A stretch of 64,000 nucleotides of DNA from Streptococcus salivarius. Its GTDB lineage: Bacteria > Bacillota > Bacilli > Lactobacillales > Streptococcaceae. This document shows, piece by piece, positions 9,554-17,254 of the stretch (within the stretch, counting starts at the first letter, position 1; every line of letters begins with the position of its first letter). The translations under genes were made by a program, and so were the position numbers. The stretch lies in the NCBI RefSeq assembly GCF_002094975.1, contig NZ_CP015283.1:1349501-1413500 (forward strand), read 5' to 3'. Under the pieces are notes generated by a model. It made no database searches. It was given only the letters and a program-made list of their open reading frames with translations, and was not told where the DNA came from.

Positions 9554-9586
9554 AAAATGATAGTGCCATCTGGCCTATCATTTTTT
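9554..9586 (+). terminator. Terminator of the APC permease gene
   Basis: AAATGATAG / CTATCATTT stem followed by a T-run, starting 5 bases after the stop codon. The following promoter begins inside its T-run. Confidence 0.85.
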
Positions 9587-9594
9587 GATATAAT
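9586..9594 (+). promoter_or_regulatory. Extended -10 promoter of the ASCH gene
   Basis: TGATATAAT matches the TGnTATAAT consensus, 30 bases before the ATG and abutting the previous terminator. Confidence 0.55.
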
Positions 9595-9623
9595 GGAAGG
9601 AAAGTAAAAGCAGGAGTAGATTG

Positions 9624-10067
9624 ATGAAATCAGACCAGATGTGGCAAGCCTATAAGATTTTAAATCAGACAATCGGAGATAAGATTGATGCCTGGGCCTT
9701 TGGCGTGGAAGCAGATTATTTGGCAGAGCTCGTATTGATGGGGCAAAAGACAGCAACCAGTTCAGCTTTTGACTTGTATGCAGTGGGGAATGAACCATTG
9801 CCCAAGGAAAATGAACTGAGCGTCATTCTTGATAGTAAGGAGAATGCTATTTGTATTATTGAAACGACGAAAGTTGAGGTCATCCCATTTAAAGAGGTTT
9901 CTGAAAACCATGCCTACAAGGAAGGTGAAGGAGATCGAACCCTAGCTTACTGGCAAAAGCTTCATGAAAACCTCTTTAGCAAATGGTTGCATGAGGTTGG
10001 ACTACATTTTAGTCAGGACAGTCTAGTTGTGTTGGAAGAATTTAGAGTTGTTTATCCTATAGATTGA
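9624..10067 (+). CDS. ASCH-domain protein
   Basis: The 147-residue cytosolic protein has the ASCH fold features: LVLMGQKTATSSAFDLY (the G-x-K-T/S-x-T segment), a VILDS...ICIIETTKVEVIPFKEV strand pattern and a conserved C-terminal F-S/V-x-x-V-L-E-E-F-R-V-V-Y. ASCH domains are PUA-like RNA-binding folds; some hydrolyse N4-acetylcytidine or modified nucleosides. I chose the ATG at 9624 (8 bases from AGGAG) over the TTG at 9621. Length is usual for the stand-alone streptococcal family. Function not established. Confidence 0.8.
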   Translation: MKSDQMWQAYKILNQTIGDKIDAWAFGVEADYLAELVLMGQKTATSSAFDLYAVGNEPLPKENELSVILDSKENAICIIETTKVEVIPFKEVSENHAYKEGEGDRTLAYWQKLHENLFSKWLHEVGLHFSQDSLVVLEEFRVVYPID

Positions 10068-10068
10068 A

Positions 10069-10098
10069 AGTTCCCATAGTTTTGGGGATTTTTTTTAC
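10069..10098 (+). terminator. Terminator of the ASCH gene
   Basis: A short stem (TCCC / GGGA, extended by weaker pairs) is followed by a run of eight T directly after the stop codon. Confidence 0.65.
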
Positions 10099-10188
10099 TT
10101 TAAGGAAAGATTAACCTTTCTTTAAGTCTTGTCTTAGGTTTCTTGTGTTTAATAGAGGCATCTCAAAAGTAAGAAAGAGGTCTAACAT

Positions 10189-12828
10189 ATGACATACAAA
10201 GATACGAAACAAACACAAGAACGTTACGCCATTAAAAAATCATCAAAATGGAAAACAGCGGGTTCAGTCCTAGTAGCGAGCTTAATTTTTGGTAGCTCGG
10301 TCGTCTTAAATGAAAATAAGGCTTCAGCCGATGAGGCAAACACCGAATCAACACTCTCAACGGTTACGACGGGTGAAACCACTGCCGATTTGATTGAAGA
10401 AAGTGTTCAGACAGAATCTTCGTCAAATACTACTGAGACAAGTACAGACACTGATACAAGTACTACAACTACGACATCCGACACGGCTTCGTCAGCAACA
10501 AGTACAACATCCGACATAACAGATACATCGACAAGTAGTGAAACCTCTGATCATTCAAGCACATCCGCAACATCAGAAGCAAGTTCTTCTGAAACTGCTA
10601 CAACAACTAATGAAACTTCAGAAACGGCAACAACTACTACAGATGAAAGCAGTGCTACTCATACAAGCACAAGCTCCACTGAAGCGACTGCTTCAGAGAC
10701 AGCCTCAGTTCTAACTAACAATTCTTCAGATACTACGTCTGAGACAACAACAACTGAGTCTAGCAGTGATGATTCAGAAAGTACGACGACCACGATTACC
10801 TTTAATGGGACAACTGTGGTAACGAGTGATAGCAGCACAGTAACAGTTGACGGCACTACCGTTACCATTAATCAATCAGGTTCATATACTCTAACAGGTA
10901 ATGGCTCAAGTTACACTATTATTGTGGCTGGTAGCGTGACGGATCCAGTTACAATCTACTTGGATGGAGTGATCTTAACAGATTCCTCAATCACTTCTAA
11001 TTCCTCAGCAGAATTGACAGTGAATGTCCTTTCAGACAGTTCTATCTCTTCAACCTCTGCTAATGCAATCGAAGCAACGGGAGCTTTGACCATCACAAGC
11101 GGTACTGGAAGTAGCTTGACACTTTCAAGTACTGAAAAGCACGCCATTAAGGCTGATAGTGTAACGGTTGACTCTGTAACGCTTGATTTGACTTCTGAGG
11201 CCAAGGATGGCATCAATGCGACGACAGCTGTAACCATTAAAAATGCTACAGTTAACATCACAGCAACTGATGATGGTATTCAAGTCGAAGACGAAACAGA
11301 TGTGAATAGTGGTGATTTGACAATTACCGACTCAACGGTAACCATTAATGCGACTGATAAAGGTATCACGGTTACGGATGAATTGACCGTTGAAGGCAAT
11401 TCTAAAGTAACGGTCGTGGCGGGTGACGAAGGTCTTGAAGGACGCTATATCAATTTGACAGGTGGAACCGTTGACATCACTGCTGGAGATGACGGTATTA
11501 ACGCCACTGAGTGGACGACCAAGGACAGTGCAGACACTTCAAGCCTAACCAACTCGACTTCTGATTTGGAAAATGAAGTTGCCATCAATATTGACGGTGC
11601 AACGGTTACAATCCTAGCAGACGGTGATGGTATCGACAGTAACGGGAATGTGACAGTTAAAAGTGGTTCTCTCTATGTCGCTCAGACAAGTGCAGATAAT
11701 GCCGCTATCGACTACGATGGAACAGGTATCATCTCGGGCGGTATCGTTTGGGCCATTGGTAATCAAGGAATGGCTCAGGCCTTTACAACGGGTTCAAGTC
11801 AATCTTACATCATGGCCAACATTTCAGGTAGTGCAGGGGACACCATTACAGTCACTGATAGTTCCGGAAATGTTGTTGCCACAACGACAGCGACGTCTTC
11901 ATTTGGAAATGTGGTCTTTAGTACCGAGAGTCTAACTTCGGGTGAAACCTATACCATCACGACCTCAAGTGGGTCGAGTGCCACTGCAACAGCTACTGAA
12001 GAAGGCACAAACAACGGTCCTGGTGCAGGTGGAATGGGTGGCTTCCCAGGTGGAAGCTTTGACAATACCTCAATGTCTGATAATTTCGGAGGCTATGGGG
12101 GACCAACTAGCTATGGTGGAAGCTCTACCAATACTGGTAGCATTAACACACCATGGGGACAATCTGGTTCAACAAGTTCCGAGAATACGTCTAGCACGAG
12201 TACTACAAGTTCAACAAGTCAGACAGCTAATACAGGACGTCCAACCCCACCAAACTTTGCTAGTCAAACAAGTAGCTCAAGCTCTACAAATACTAGCACT
12301 ACGGCAAGCAACAGTGCTAGTCAACTAGCAGCCAACGCTTCAGAACTGACAGCAACAAACACAGCCCTATCAAGTCAAAGTACGTCAACTTCAAAAACTT
12401 CAAATCCTGAAGGAGCATCGCTTAAAACAAATACTTCTGTTGCTAACCAGTCGGCAGAAGAACAACCGACACAAAGCATGACTAATGCGACAGGTGTTGC
12501 CCAACAAGAAGGTCAAGAGACTGCTGAAAAGTTGGATAAGATCCAAGCTCAAAATCAAACTCCTGAAGCATCAAAAGGTCAGCCAAGAGAAGTTTCAAGT
12601 CAAAAGGAAAATGTAAGCCCAGTCGTACAAACGAATCTTGCACAGAAACAAAATACTCAAACAAGCTCTAAGGCTAACCAGTCTGACAAAAGCTCACAAA
12701 CGAACCAAACAAGTAAATCAAGCCTACCAAATACTGGTGATGTGAGTAGCTTGGGACTAGGTGCATTAGGGGCTGTACTCATGACAACATCGTTTGCACT
12801 TAAAGGAAGTAAGCATTCTCGTAAGTAA
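10189..12828 (+). CDS. LPNTG-anchored surface protein with DUF4353 beta-helix domain
   Basis: The 879-residue cell-wall protein is exported through a YSIRK-like signal (YAIKKSSKW, then a hydrophobic core, cleavage near KASADE at about residue 48). It then has a long Ser/Thr/Glu-rich stretch (about 50-195) and a repetitive domain (about 200-560) with short beta strands and repeated DDGI/KDGI/KGIT turns (AKDGINAT, TDDGIQVED, GDDGINATE, GDGIDSNG). This matches the DUF4353 (Cthe_2159-type) carbohydrate-binding parallel beta-helix family, which binds acidic polysaccharides with calcium. A Gly-rich spacer (GPGAGGMGGFPGG), a Ser/Gln-rich stalk and a sortase signal (LPNTG, hydrophobic helix, SKHSRK) end the protein. 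Probable adhesin; ligand unknown. Confidence 0.85.
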   Translation: MTYKDTKQTQERYAIKKSSKWKTAGSVLVASLIFGSSVVLNENKASADEANTESTLSTVTTGETTADLIEESVQTESSSNTTETSTDTDTSTTTTTSDTASSATSTTSDITDTSTSSETSDHSSTSATSEASSSETATTTNETSETATTTTDESSATHTSTSSTEATASETASVLTNNSSDTTSETTTTESSSDDSESTTTTITFNGTTVVTSDSSTVTVDGTTVTINQSGSYTLTGNGSSYTIIVAGSVTDPVTIYLDGVILTDSSITSNSSAELTVNVLSDSSISSTSANAIEATGALTITSGTGSSLTLSSTEKHAIKADSVTVDSVTLDLTSEAKDGINATTAVTIKNATVNITATDDGIQVEDETDVNSGDLTITDSTVTINATDKGITVTDELTVEGNSKVTVVAGDEGLEGRYINLTGGTVDITAGDDGINATEWTTKDSADTSSLTNSTSDLENEVAINIDGATVTILADGDGIDSNGNVTVKSGSLYVAQTSADNAAIDYDGTGIISGGIVWAIGNQGMAQAFTTGSSQSYIMANISGSAGDTITVTDSSGNVVATTTATSSFGNVVFSTESLTSGETYTITTSSGSSATATATEEGTNNGPGAGGMGGFPGGSFDNTSMSDNFGGYGGPTSYGGSSTNTGSINTPWGQSGSTSSENTSSTSTTSSTSQTANTGRPTPPNFASQTSSSSSTNTSTTASNSASQLAANASELTATNTALSSQSTSTSKTSNPEGASLKTNTSVANQSAEEQPTQSMTNATGVAQQEGQETAEKLDKIQAQNQTPEASKGQPREVSSQKENVSPVVQTNLAQKQNTQTSSKANQSDKSSQTNQTSKSSLPNTGDVSSLGLGALGAVLMTTSFALKGSKHSRK

Positions 12829-12847
12829 TCTCATCTTAGACAACAAA

Positions 12848-12898
12848 TAAAAAAGAAGTTCTCTTGCCAAATGGCTTGAAAACTTCTTTTTTGTTTTA
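12848..12898. terminator. Bidirectional terminator between convergent genes
   Basis: AAAAAAGAAGTT pairs with AACTTCTTTTTT across a loop of about 22 bases. A-runs on the left and T-runs on the right serve the surface-protein gene on + and the CsbD gene on -. Confidence 0.8.
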
Positions 12899-13090
12899 TT
12901 TTTTAAAACTATTTTTAAGGCCTTCAACAGCACCTTCAACGCTATCTTTAACGTCTTCGAAACCATCTTTTGCTTTAGCTACAACTTTTTCAACAGCACC
13001 TTCGAGTTCAGTTTTTTTATCACCAGAAAGTTTGCCAGCGCCTTGTTTAAGAGCGCCTTTAGCTTGATTCAATTTATCTTCGATTCCCAT
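12896..13090 (-). CDS. CsbD-family stress protein
   Basis: The 64-residue, highly charged, helical protein begins [20 protein letters not shown], the CsbD signature, and continues with repeated AVEKV / [10 protein letters not shown] heptad-like segments. CsbD proteins are induced by general stress in Bacillus; their molecular role is unknown. A perfect AAAGGAGG site precedes the ATG at 13088-13090. No membrane segment or signal peptide. Confidence 0.88.
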   Translation of the reverse strand: MGIEDKLNQAKGALKQGAGKLSGDKKTELEGAVEKVVAKAKDGFEDVKDSVEGAVEGLKNSFKK

Positions 13091-13156
13091 GATAGAACCT
13101 CCTTTTTATGATGAGACCATTGTAGACAATATTAAACGGTAATGCAAGTATTTTGT

Positions 13157-13789
13157 TTAATAAGTGACAACATTAATCTTTCCTTTATCATATTCAGCGA
13201 TGAAGATATCTGAAATGTTGTCATATCCCATTTTTTGAAGCTCTTCATTTAACCAATCCTCCGTTTTACCAATAGTATCAAGAATTTCTGTTTGAATGAC
13301 CCCATCAGTAACGATTGGGTATTTCGGATTTTCATCACCCGCACGAACCACAATCAATTGGCCGTTCTGTTCAATAACTGCACGTTTAACCTCTTTAAGT
13401 TGAAAAATTCCTTGGGAACGTAATTTTAAAGCGACATCAGAGGCTGAAAGTCCTTTAGAGCGACAAGCTTCAGGATCTAGTTGACCATGTTTGATGATGA
13501 CAGTTGGTTTACCGTCAATCAAATGTTTGATAAAGAGAATATTGGTAATTAGCCATTTTAGAAGTAAAATCAAAATCGTCCAAATAATCAAAATCACGAT
13601 ATATTGGAGGATTGAAACGGTACTACTATAAATTGTACCACCGAGGATTGCACCAAGAACAAAGTTCTGTACTTGGTCAGTAGCTGAGCTAGGTGCTAGG
13701 TTTCCTTTACCTGTTAAATTGATAACAAAGACGAGTGAAATAAGCCCCAAAGCTAGTTTAATTGCAACAGTAAGATAAAAAGATGTCAT
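13157..13789 (-). CDS. DUF421 (YetF-type) membrane protein
   Basis: The 210-residue protein has two to three N-terminal membrane helices (about 1-85) followed by a cytosolic domain with the YetF/DUF421 features KHLIDGKPTVIIKHGQLD, LKLRSQGIFQLKEVKRAVIEQNGQL and the closing LNEELQKMGYDNISDIFIAEYD. Its start overlaps the stop of the upstream DUF3290 gene by 4 bases (ATGA), so the pair is translationally coupled, as commonly seen in Lactobacillales. The role is unproven. Confidence 0.85.
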   Translation of the reverse strand: MTSFYLTVAIKLALGLISLVFVINLTGKGNLAPSSATDQVQNFVLGAILGGTIYSSTVSILQYIVILIIWTILILLLKWLITNILFIKHLIDGKPTVIIKHGQLDPEACRSKGLSASDVALKLRSQGIFQLKEVKRAVIEQNGQLIVVRAGDENPKYPIVTDGVIQTEILDTIGKTEDWLNEELQKMGYDNISDIFIAEYDKGKINVVTY

Positions 13790-14238
13790 TTTTTAACCTC
13801 CACGAGTTCAACATCAGACTTGTAAAGTTTTATTTGTTCTAGCAAGTAGCTGTCAGGTTCTGAACCTGAGATGGCACGATAGTACTTGTTTCCAACTTTG
13901 AGGATAGCGCCATCTGTAGTAGTAGAAGTATTGACATAAACCTTGCTCTTATCAACGTCAAGATTTTTAGACACAACCTCGATAAAGTGAAGAGATGCTC
14001 TAAATTGGTCGTTGTTAGATTGATTGCTTTGGAAATTACTGATAGCAATTAGAACCACGGCAACTAAGGTTAAAATAGAAATAATAGAGAGTTCACGAAA
14101 CTTAGTATCATGGCGTTCTTTGAAGGCTTTAAAAGCAAATACACCGGTCACTAAAATAAGTCCTGCAGTAATGGCAACCATAACCCAGTTTTGTTGGCTA
14201 ATCTGACTTAGCACATAGTCATAGGAATAGAATTTCAT
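13786..14238 (-). CDS. DUF3290 membrane protein
   Basis: The start is placed at the ATG at 14236-14238, which follows an AAAGGAAAT site; an upstream ATG in frame lacks one. The 150-residue protein has two membrane helices (about residues 15-35 and 50-72) and an extracytoplasmic or cytosolic tail ending ELVEVKK. This is the DUF3290 family, which nearly always precedes a DUF421 gene, as here. The two proteins probably form one complex. No enzymatic motif is visible. Confidence 0.8.
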   Translation of the reverse strand: MKFYSYDYVLSQISQQNWVMVAITAGLILVTGVFAFKAFKERHDTKFRELSIISILTLVAVVLIAISNFQSNQSNNDQFRASLHFIEVVSKNLDVDKSKVYVNTSTTTDGAILKVGNKYYRAISGSEPDSYLLEQIKLYKSDVELVEVKK

Positions 14239-14406
14239 TGAGAGATTTCCTTTCATAATATCAATAACATTATAGGTTAAAAAGTCTTTAAATTCAATCA
14301 ATCTATCCGAAAAATGAAGGAATGAGTAGGATTCTTAAAGGAAATTTGCTATTGAAATGACTTGCAGCCATTAAGCCAAAATCTTATGATTTCTTTAAGG
14401 ACTCTG

Positions 14407-14435
14407 TTGATATTTTCACAAATTATGCTTATAAT
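14407..14435 (+). promoter_or_regulatory. Sigma-A promoter and structured leader of manA
   Basis: TTGATA and TATAAT are separated by exactly 17 bases. Transcription would start near 14442, leaving a leader of about 170 bases before manA. The leader starts with ATTACTC (14443-14449), which pairs with GAGTAAT (14551-14557), and holds a small hairpin CTATG/CATAG (14561-14576). The whole 14239-14612 gap holds no gene. Confidence 0.65.
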
Positions 14436-14612
14436 TGAGGTAATTACTCGTCAAAGTCTGTTTGTGATTTGCTGATGATGGAGCTTACTGGCTATAGGTG
14501 ATTTTTGGAACATCCGCTTTAAAGTGGAACTGATTCATTTATCATGATGTGAGTAATCATCTATGTTAAGACATAGATTTTGAGTCTATTCATTCTTATA
14601 TAAGGAGTTTTT

Positions 14613-15554
14613 ATGTCTGAACCATTATTTTTACAATCTGTTATGCAGGAGAAGATTTGGGGTGGCACGCATTTGCGTGATGTCTTTGGCTACGACATTC
14701 CAAGCGACCATGTAGGAGAGTACTGGGCTATTTCCGCACACCCAAATGGTGTTTCTACTATTAAAAATGGTCGCTATGCCGGTCAAACTTTAGATGTTCT
14801 TTATGCAGAGCATCGTGAATTGTTTGGAAATCGTCAGGAACCTGTTTTTCCACTTTTAACTAAGATTTTGGATGCCAATGATTGGCTTTCAGTTCAGGTC
14901 CATCCAGATGATGCTTATGGACTTGAACATGAAGGTGAACTTGGTAAAACAGAGTGTTGGTATATCATTGCTGCTGAACCAGGTGCTGAAATTATTTATG
15001 GCCACAATGCCAAATCAAAAGAAGAACTGCGTCAGCAAATTGAAAGTAAGGATTGGGAAAATCTTTTGACTAAGGTTCCAGTTAAAGCAGGTGATTTCTT
15101 CTATGTGCCAAGTGGTACCATGCATGCTATTGGTGCAGGTATCTTAGTTCTTGAAACCCAACAGTCAAGTGACACAACCTACCGTGTGTATGACTTTGAC
15201 CGTAAGGATGACCAGGGCAACCTGCGTGAGCTCCATCTGGAAAAATCTATCGATGTCCTAAATATTGGTGAACCTGCCAACAGTCGCCCAGTCACAACAA
15301 AAGTAGATGACCTCAAATCAACGCTTTTAGTAGCAAGTGATTTCTTCGCCGTTTATAAATGGGAGATTTCAGGTAAGGCTTATTTTGAAAAGACTGCAGA
15401 TTACAGTTTGTTTAGTGTACTTGACGGTCAAGGAAGTCTCCTTGTTGATGGTCAAGAATATCCAATTGCAAAAGGAAGCCACTTCATTCTACCAAGCGAT
15501 GTTCAAGCTTGGGAAATTCAGGGAGAGCTTGAATTGATTGTTAGTCATCCTTAA
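14613..15554 (+). CDS. manA: Mannose-6-phosphate isomerase, class I
   Basis: The 313-residue cytosolic zinc enzyme interconverts mannose 6-phosphate and fructose 6-phosphate, linking mannose uptake to glycolysis and supplying mannose for glycans. Visible features: the N-terminal EKIWGGTHLR, the zinc-binding QVHPDD (about residues 96-101), the Glu in KTECWYI and the second cupin His in GTMHAIGAGI. The start has an AAGGAG site. Length matches the short Firmicutes type. Monocistronic, between its own promoter and a strong terminator. Confidence 0.92.
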   Translation: MSEPLFLQSVMQEKIWGGTHLRDVFGYDIPSDHVGEYWAISAHPNGVSTIKNGRYAGQTLDVLYAEHRELFGNRQEPVFPLLTKILDANDWLSVQVHPDDAYGLEHEGELGKTECWYIIAAEPGAEIIYGHNAKSKEELRQQIESKDWENLLTKVPVKAGDFFYVPSGTMHAIGAGILVLETQQSSDTTYRVYDFDRKDDQGNLRELHLEKSIDVLNIGEPANSRPVTTKVDDLKSTLLVASDFFAVYKWEISGKAYFEKTADYSLFSVLDGQGSLLVDGQEYPIAKGSHFILPSDVQAWEIQGELELIVSHP

Positions 15555-15565
15555 TTAAACTATCA

Positions 15566-15600
15566 AACTAGACGAGATAAGAATCTTGTCTAGTTTTTTC
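15566..15600 (+). terminator. Terminator of manA
   Basis: AACTAGAC / GTCTAGTT stem followed by a T-run. Confidence 0.88.
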
Positions 15601-15605
15601 GTACA

Positions 15606-15620
15606 ATGATACAGAAAATT
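15606..15620 (+). promoter_or_regulatory. Possible CodY-box-like site upstream of brnQ
   Basis: The 15 bases match 11 of 15 positions of the CodY consensus AATTTTCWGAAAATT. CodY is known to control branched-chain amino-acid genes, and brnQ lies downstream, but the match is weak and the site is about 145 bases from the start codon. Confidence 0.3.
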
Positions 15621-15711
15621 TGCAATTTTAAAAACCTTTCCTAATAAGTCTGAATAGCTTGAAGTTCCAAACTAATCATGTCATACTAAGTAAGTTGACT
15701 AAAATAGTAAT

Positions 15712-15746
15712 AAACAAGTTATCTTTTTTGAGATGATATCTTGTTT
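15712..15746 (+). promoter_or_regulatory. Inverted repeat in the brnQ leader
   Basis: AAACAAG at 15712-15718 pairs with CTTGTTT at 15740-15746, with further partial pairing inside, ending 20 bases before the ATG. It could be an operator or a leader hairpin near the ribosome binding site. Confidence 0.4.
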
Positions 15747-15766
15747 GTCTTAGATCGGAGAAACTT

Positions 15767-17095
15767 ATGTTAAAAAAAGGAGGCCTTACAGCTTTATTGT
15801 TGTTTGGTATGTTCTTTGGAGCCGGAAATCTGACCTTTCCGCCTCAGCTAGGCTTTGAATCTGGAGGTCATTTTTGGCCTGCGATTGCAGGGTTTGTCCT
15901 ATCAGGTATTGGTATTGCCATCCTAACGCTGGTGATTGGGACCCTAAATCCTAAGGGGTACATTCATGAGATTTCACAAAAAATCTCGCCTAAGTTTGCC
16001 CTAGTCTATTTGGCAGTCCTTTATCTGTCTATTGGTCCTTTCTTTGCCATTCCTAGAACGGCAGCAGCAGCCTTTTCGATTGGCTTCTCGCCTTTGATTG
16101 GCAGTGGACATACCAGCCTTTGGCTCTTTGTCTTTACCGTAATCTACTTTGCTTTAGCACTTTGGATTGCCATGAACCCATCTAAAATTCTAGATAGTAT
16201 TGGACGTATCTTAACACCTGTCTTTGCTATTATGATTGTTATGGTTATTGTGGCAGGAGCACTTAAATACGGTGGTCACAGTCCTCAGGTAGCTAGTCAG
16301 GCCTATCAGGCTTCTGCTTTTGGTAAGGGATTCTTGGAAGGCTATAACACCTTGGATGCCTTGGCTTCTGTGGCCTTCAGTGTAGTGGCAGTAGTCACCC
16401 TCAACCAATTAGGCTTTAAGTCTAAAAAAGAGTATATTTCGACTATTTGGGTTGTTGGTTTTGTAGTGACGCTTCTCTTTGGTGCTTTATATTTGGGACT
16501 CGCCTTTTTGGGCAATCATTTCCCACTCCAAGTGGCAGGCCTACCAAAAGATGCCAATATTGGTGCTAGCGTCTTGTCACAAGCCACACAAGCTATCTTT
16601 GGACCAGCGGCTCAAATTTTCCTAGCTATCATGGTGACAGTGACTTGTTTCACAACAACCGCAGGACTTATCGTTGCGACTGGGGAATTCTTCCACAAGG
16701 CATTTCCGAAAGTATCATACAAGGCTTACGCTATTCTCTTTACCTTGATTGGGTTTGCGATTGCCAACTTGGGACTTAACAATATCATTGCTTTCTCAGT
16801 GCCAGTGCTTTTGATTCTCTACCCAATCACGATCACGATTGTCATGATTGTAATTGCCAACAAGTTCGTGGCCTTGTCTAAACCAGGTATGCAGGTCACA
16901 GTTGCTGTAGTCACTCTGATTGCCTTGCTCAGCGTTCTTGGTAGCCAGTTCGAGCTTGCAGGACTAAATGCCCTTATTAACTTCCTACCATTGTCAGGAG
17001 CTTCCTTACCATGGTTGATACCAGCCATCTTGTGCATCCTCTTGTCTCTCATCTTACCAGATAAGATTAAGAGCGAAAGCTTTGAAATGGAATAA
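15767..17095 (+). CDS. brnQ: Branched-chain amino-acid carrier (LIVCS family)
   Basis: The 442-residue protein has about 12 membrane spans and imports leucine, isoleucine and valine with sodium or protons. It starts with the diagnostic LFGMFFGAGNLTFPPQLG block and contains YLSIGPFFAIPRTAAAAFSIG, both characteristic of BrnQ. The start has a GGAG site (ATCGGAGAAACTT). It is monocistronic and ends at the terminator that borders the accessory island. Confidence 0.93.
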   Translation: MLKKGGLTALLLFGMFFGAGNLTFPPQLGFESGGHFWPAIAGFVLSGIGIAILTLVIGTLNPKGYIHEISQKISPKFALVYLAVLYLSIGPFFAIPRTAAAAFSIGFSPLIGSGHTSLWLFVFTVIYFALALWIAMNPSKILDSIGRILTPVFAIMIVMVIVAGALKYGGHSPQVASQAYQASAFGKGFLEGYNTLDALASVAFSVVAVVTLNQLGFKSKKEYISTIWVVGFVVTLLFGALYLGLAFLGNHFPLQVAGLPKDANIGASVLSQATQAIFGPAAQIFLAIMVTVTCFTTTAGLIVATGEFFHKAFPKVSYKAYAILFTLIGFAIANLGLNNIIAFSVPVLLILYPITITIVMIVIANKFVALSKPGMQVTVAVVTLIALLSVLGSQFELAGLNALINFLPLSGASLPWLIPAILCILLSLILPDKIKSESFEME

Positions 17096-17101
17096 AAATA
17101 A

Positions 17102-17130
17102 AATCCTATCACAATGTGATGGGATTTTTT
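17102..17130 (+). terminator. Terminator of brnQ, left border hairpin of the accessory island
   Basis: AATCCTATCACA / TGTGATGGGATT with a minimal loop and six T. A near-identical hairpin occurs at 24259-24288, at the far end of the four-gene island. Confidence 0.88.
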
Positions 17131-17185
17131 GTGTGGGGTGAAAAATGAGTTAAACATTAGATAAATAAAAATAGTTAGATTTTAT

Positions 17186-17223
17186 AGAAAGCGCATACAG
17201 AAAACCGTTTGCTGTGATATAAT
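17186..17223 (+). promoter_or_regulatory. Promoter region of the dynamin-HerA operon with cre-like site
   Basis: A TATAAT -10 lies at 17218-17223, 31 bases before the start codon; the -35 is poor. The 14 bases at 17186-17199 (AGAAAGCGCATACA) match 12 of 14 positions of the cre consensus TGWAARCGYTWNCW and overlap the expected -35, so CcpA repression is possible but unproven. Confidence 0.45.
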
Positions 17224-17254
17224 ACACTTGTATTATTAAATAATCGGAGTAATT

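Noticed and set aside
10659..11261. Minus-strand frames opposite the Ser/Thr-rich surface protein
   Set aside because: Low-complexity shadows of ACA/TCA-rich codons without start signals.
11663..12328. Plus-strand frames inside the LPNTG gene in another phase
   Set aside because: Out-of-frame readings of a well-supported gene.
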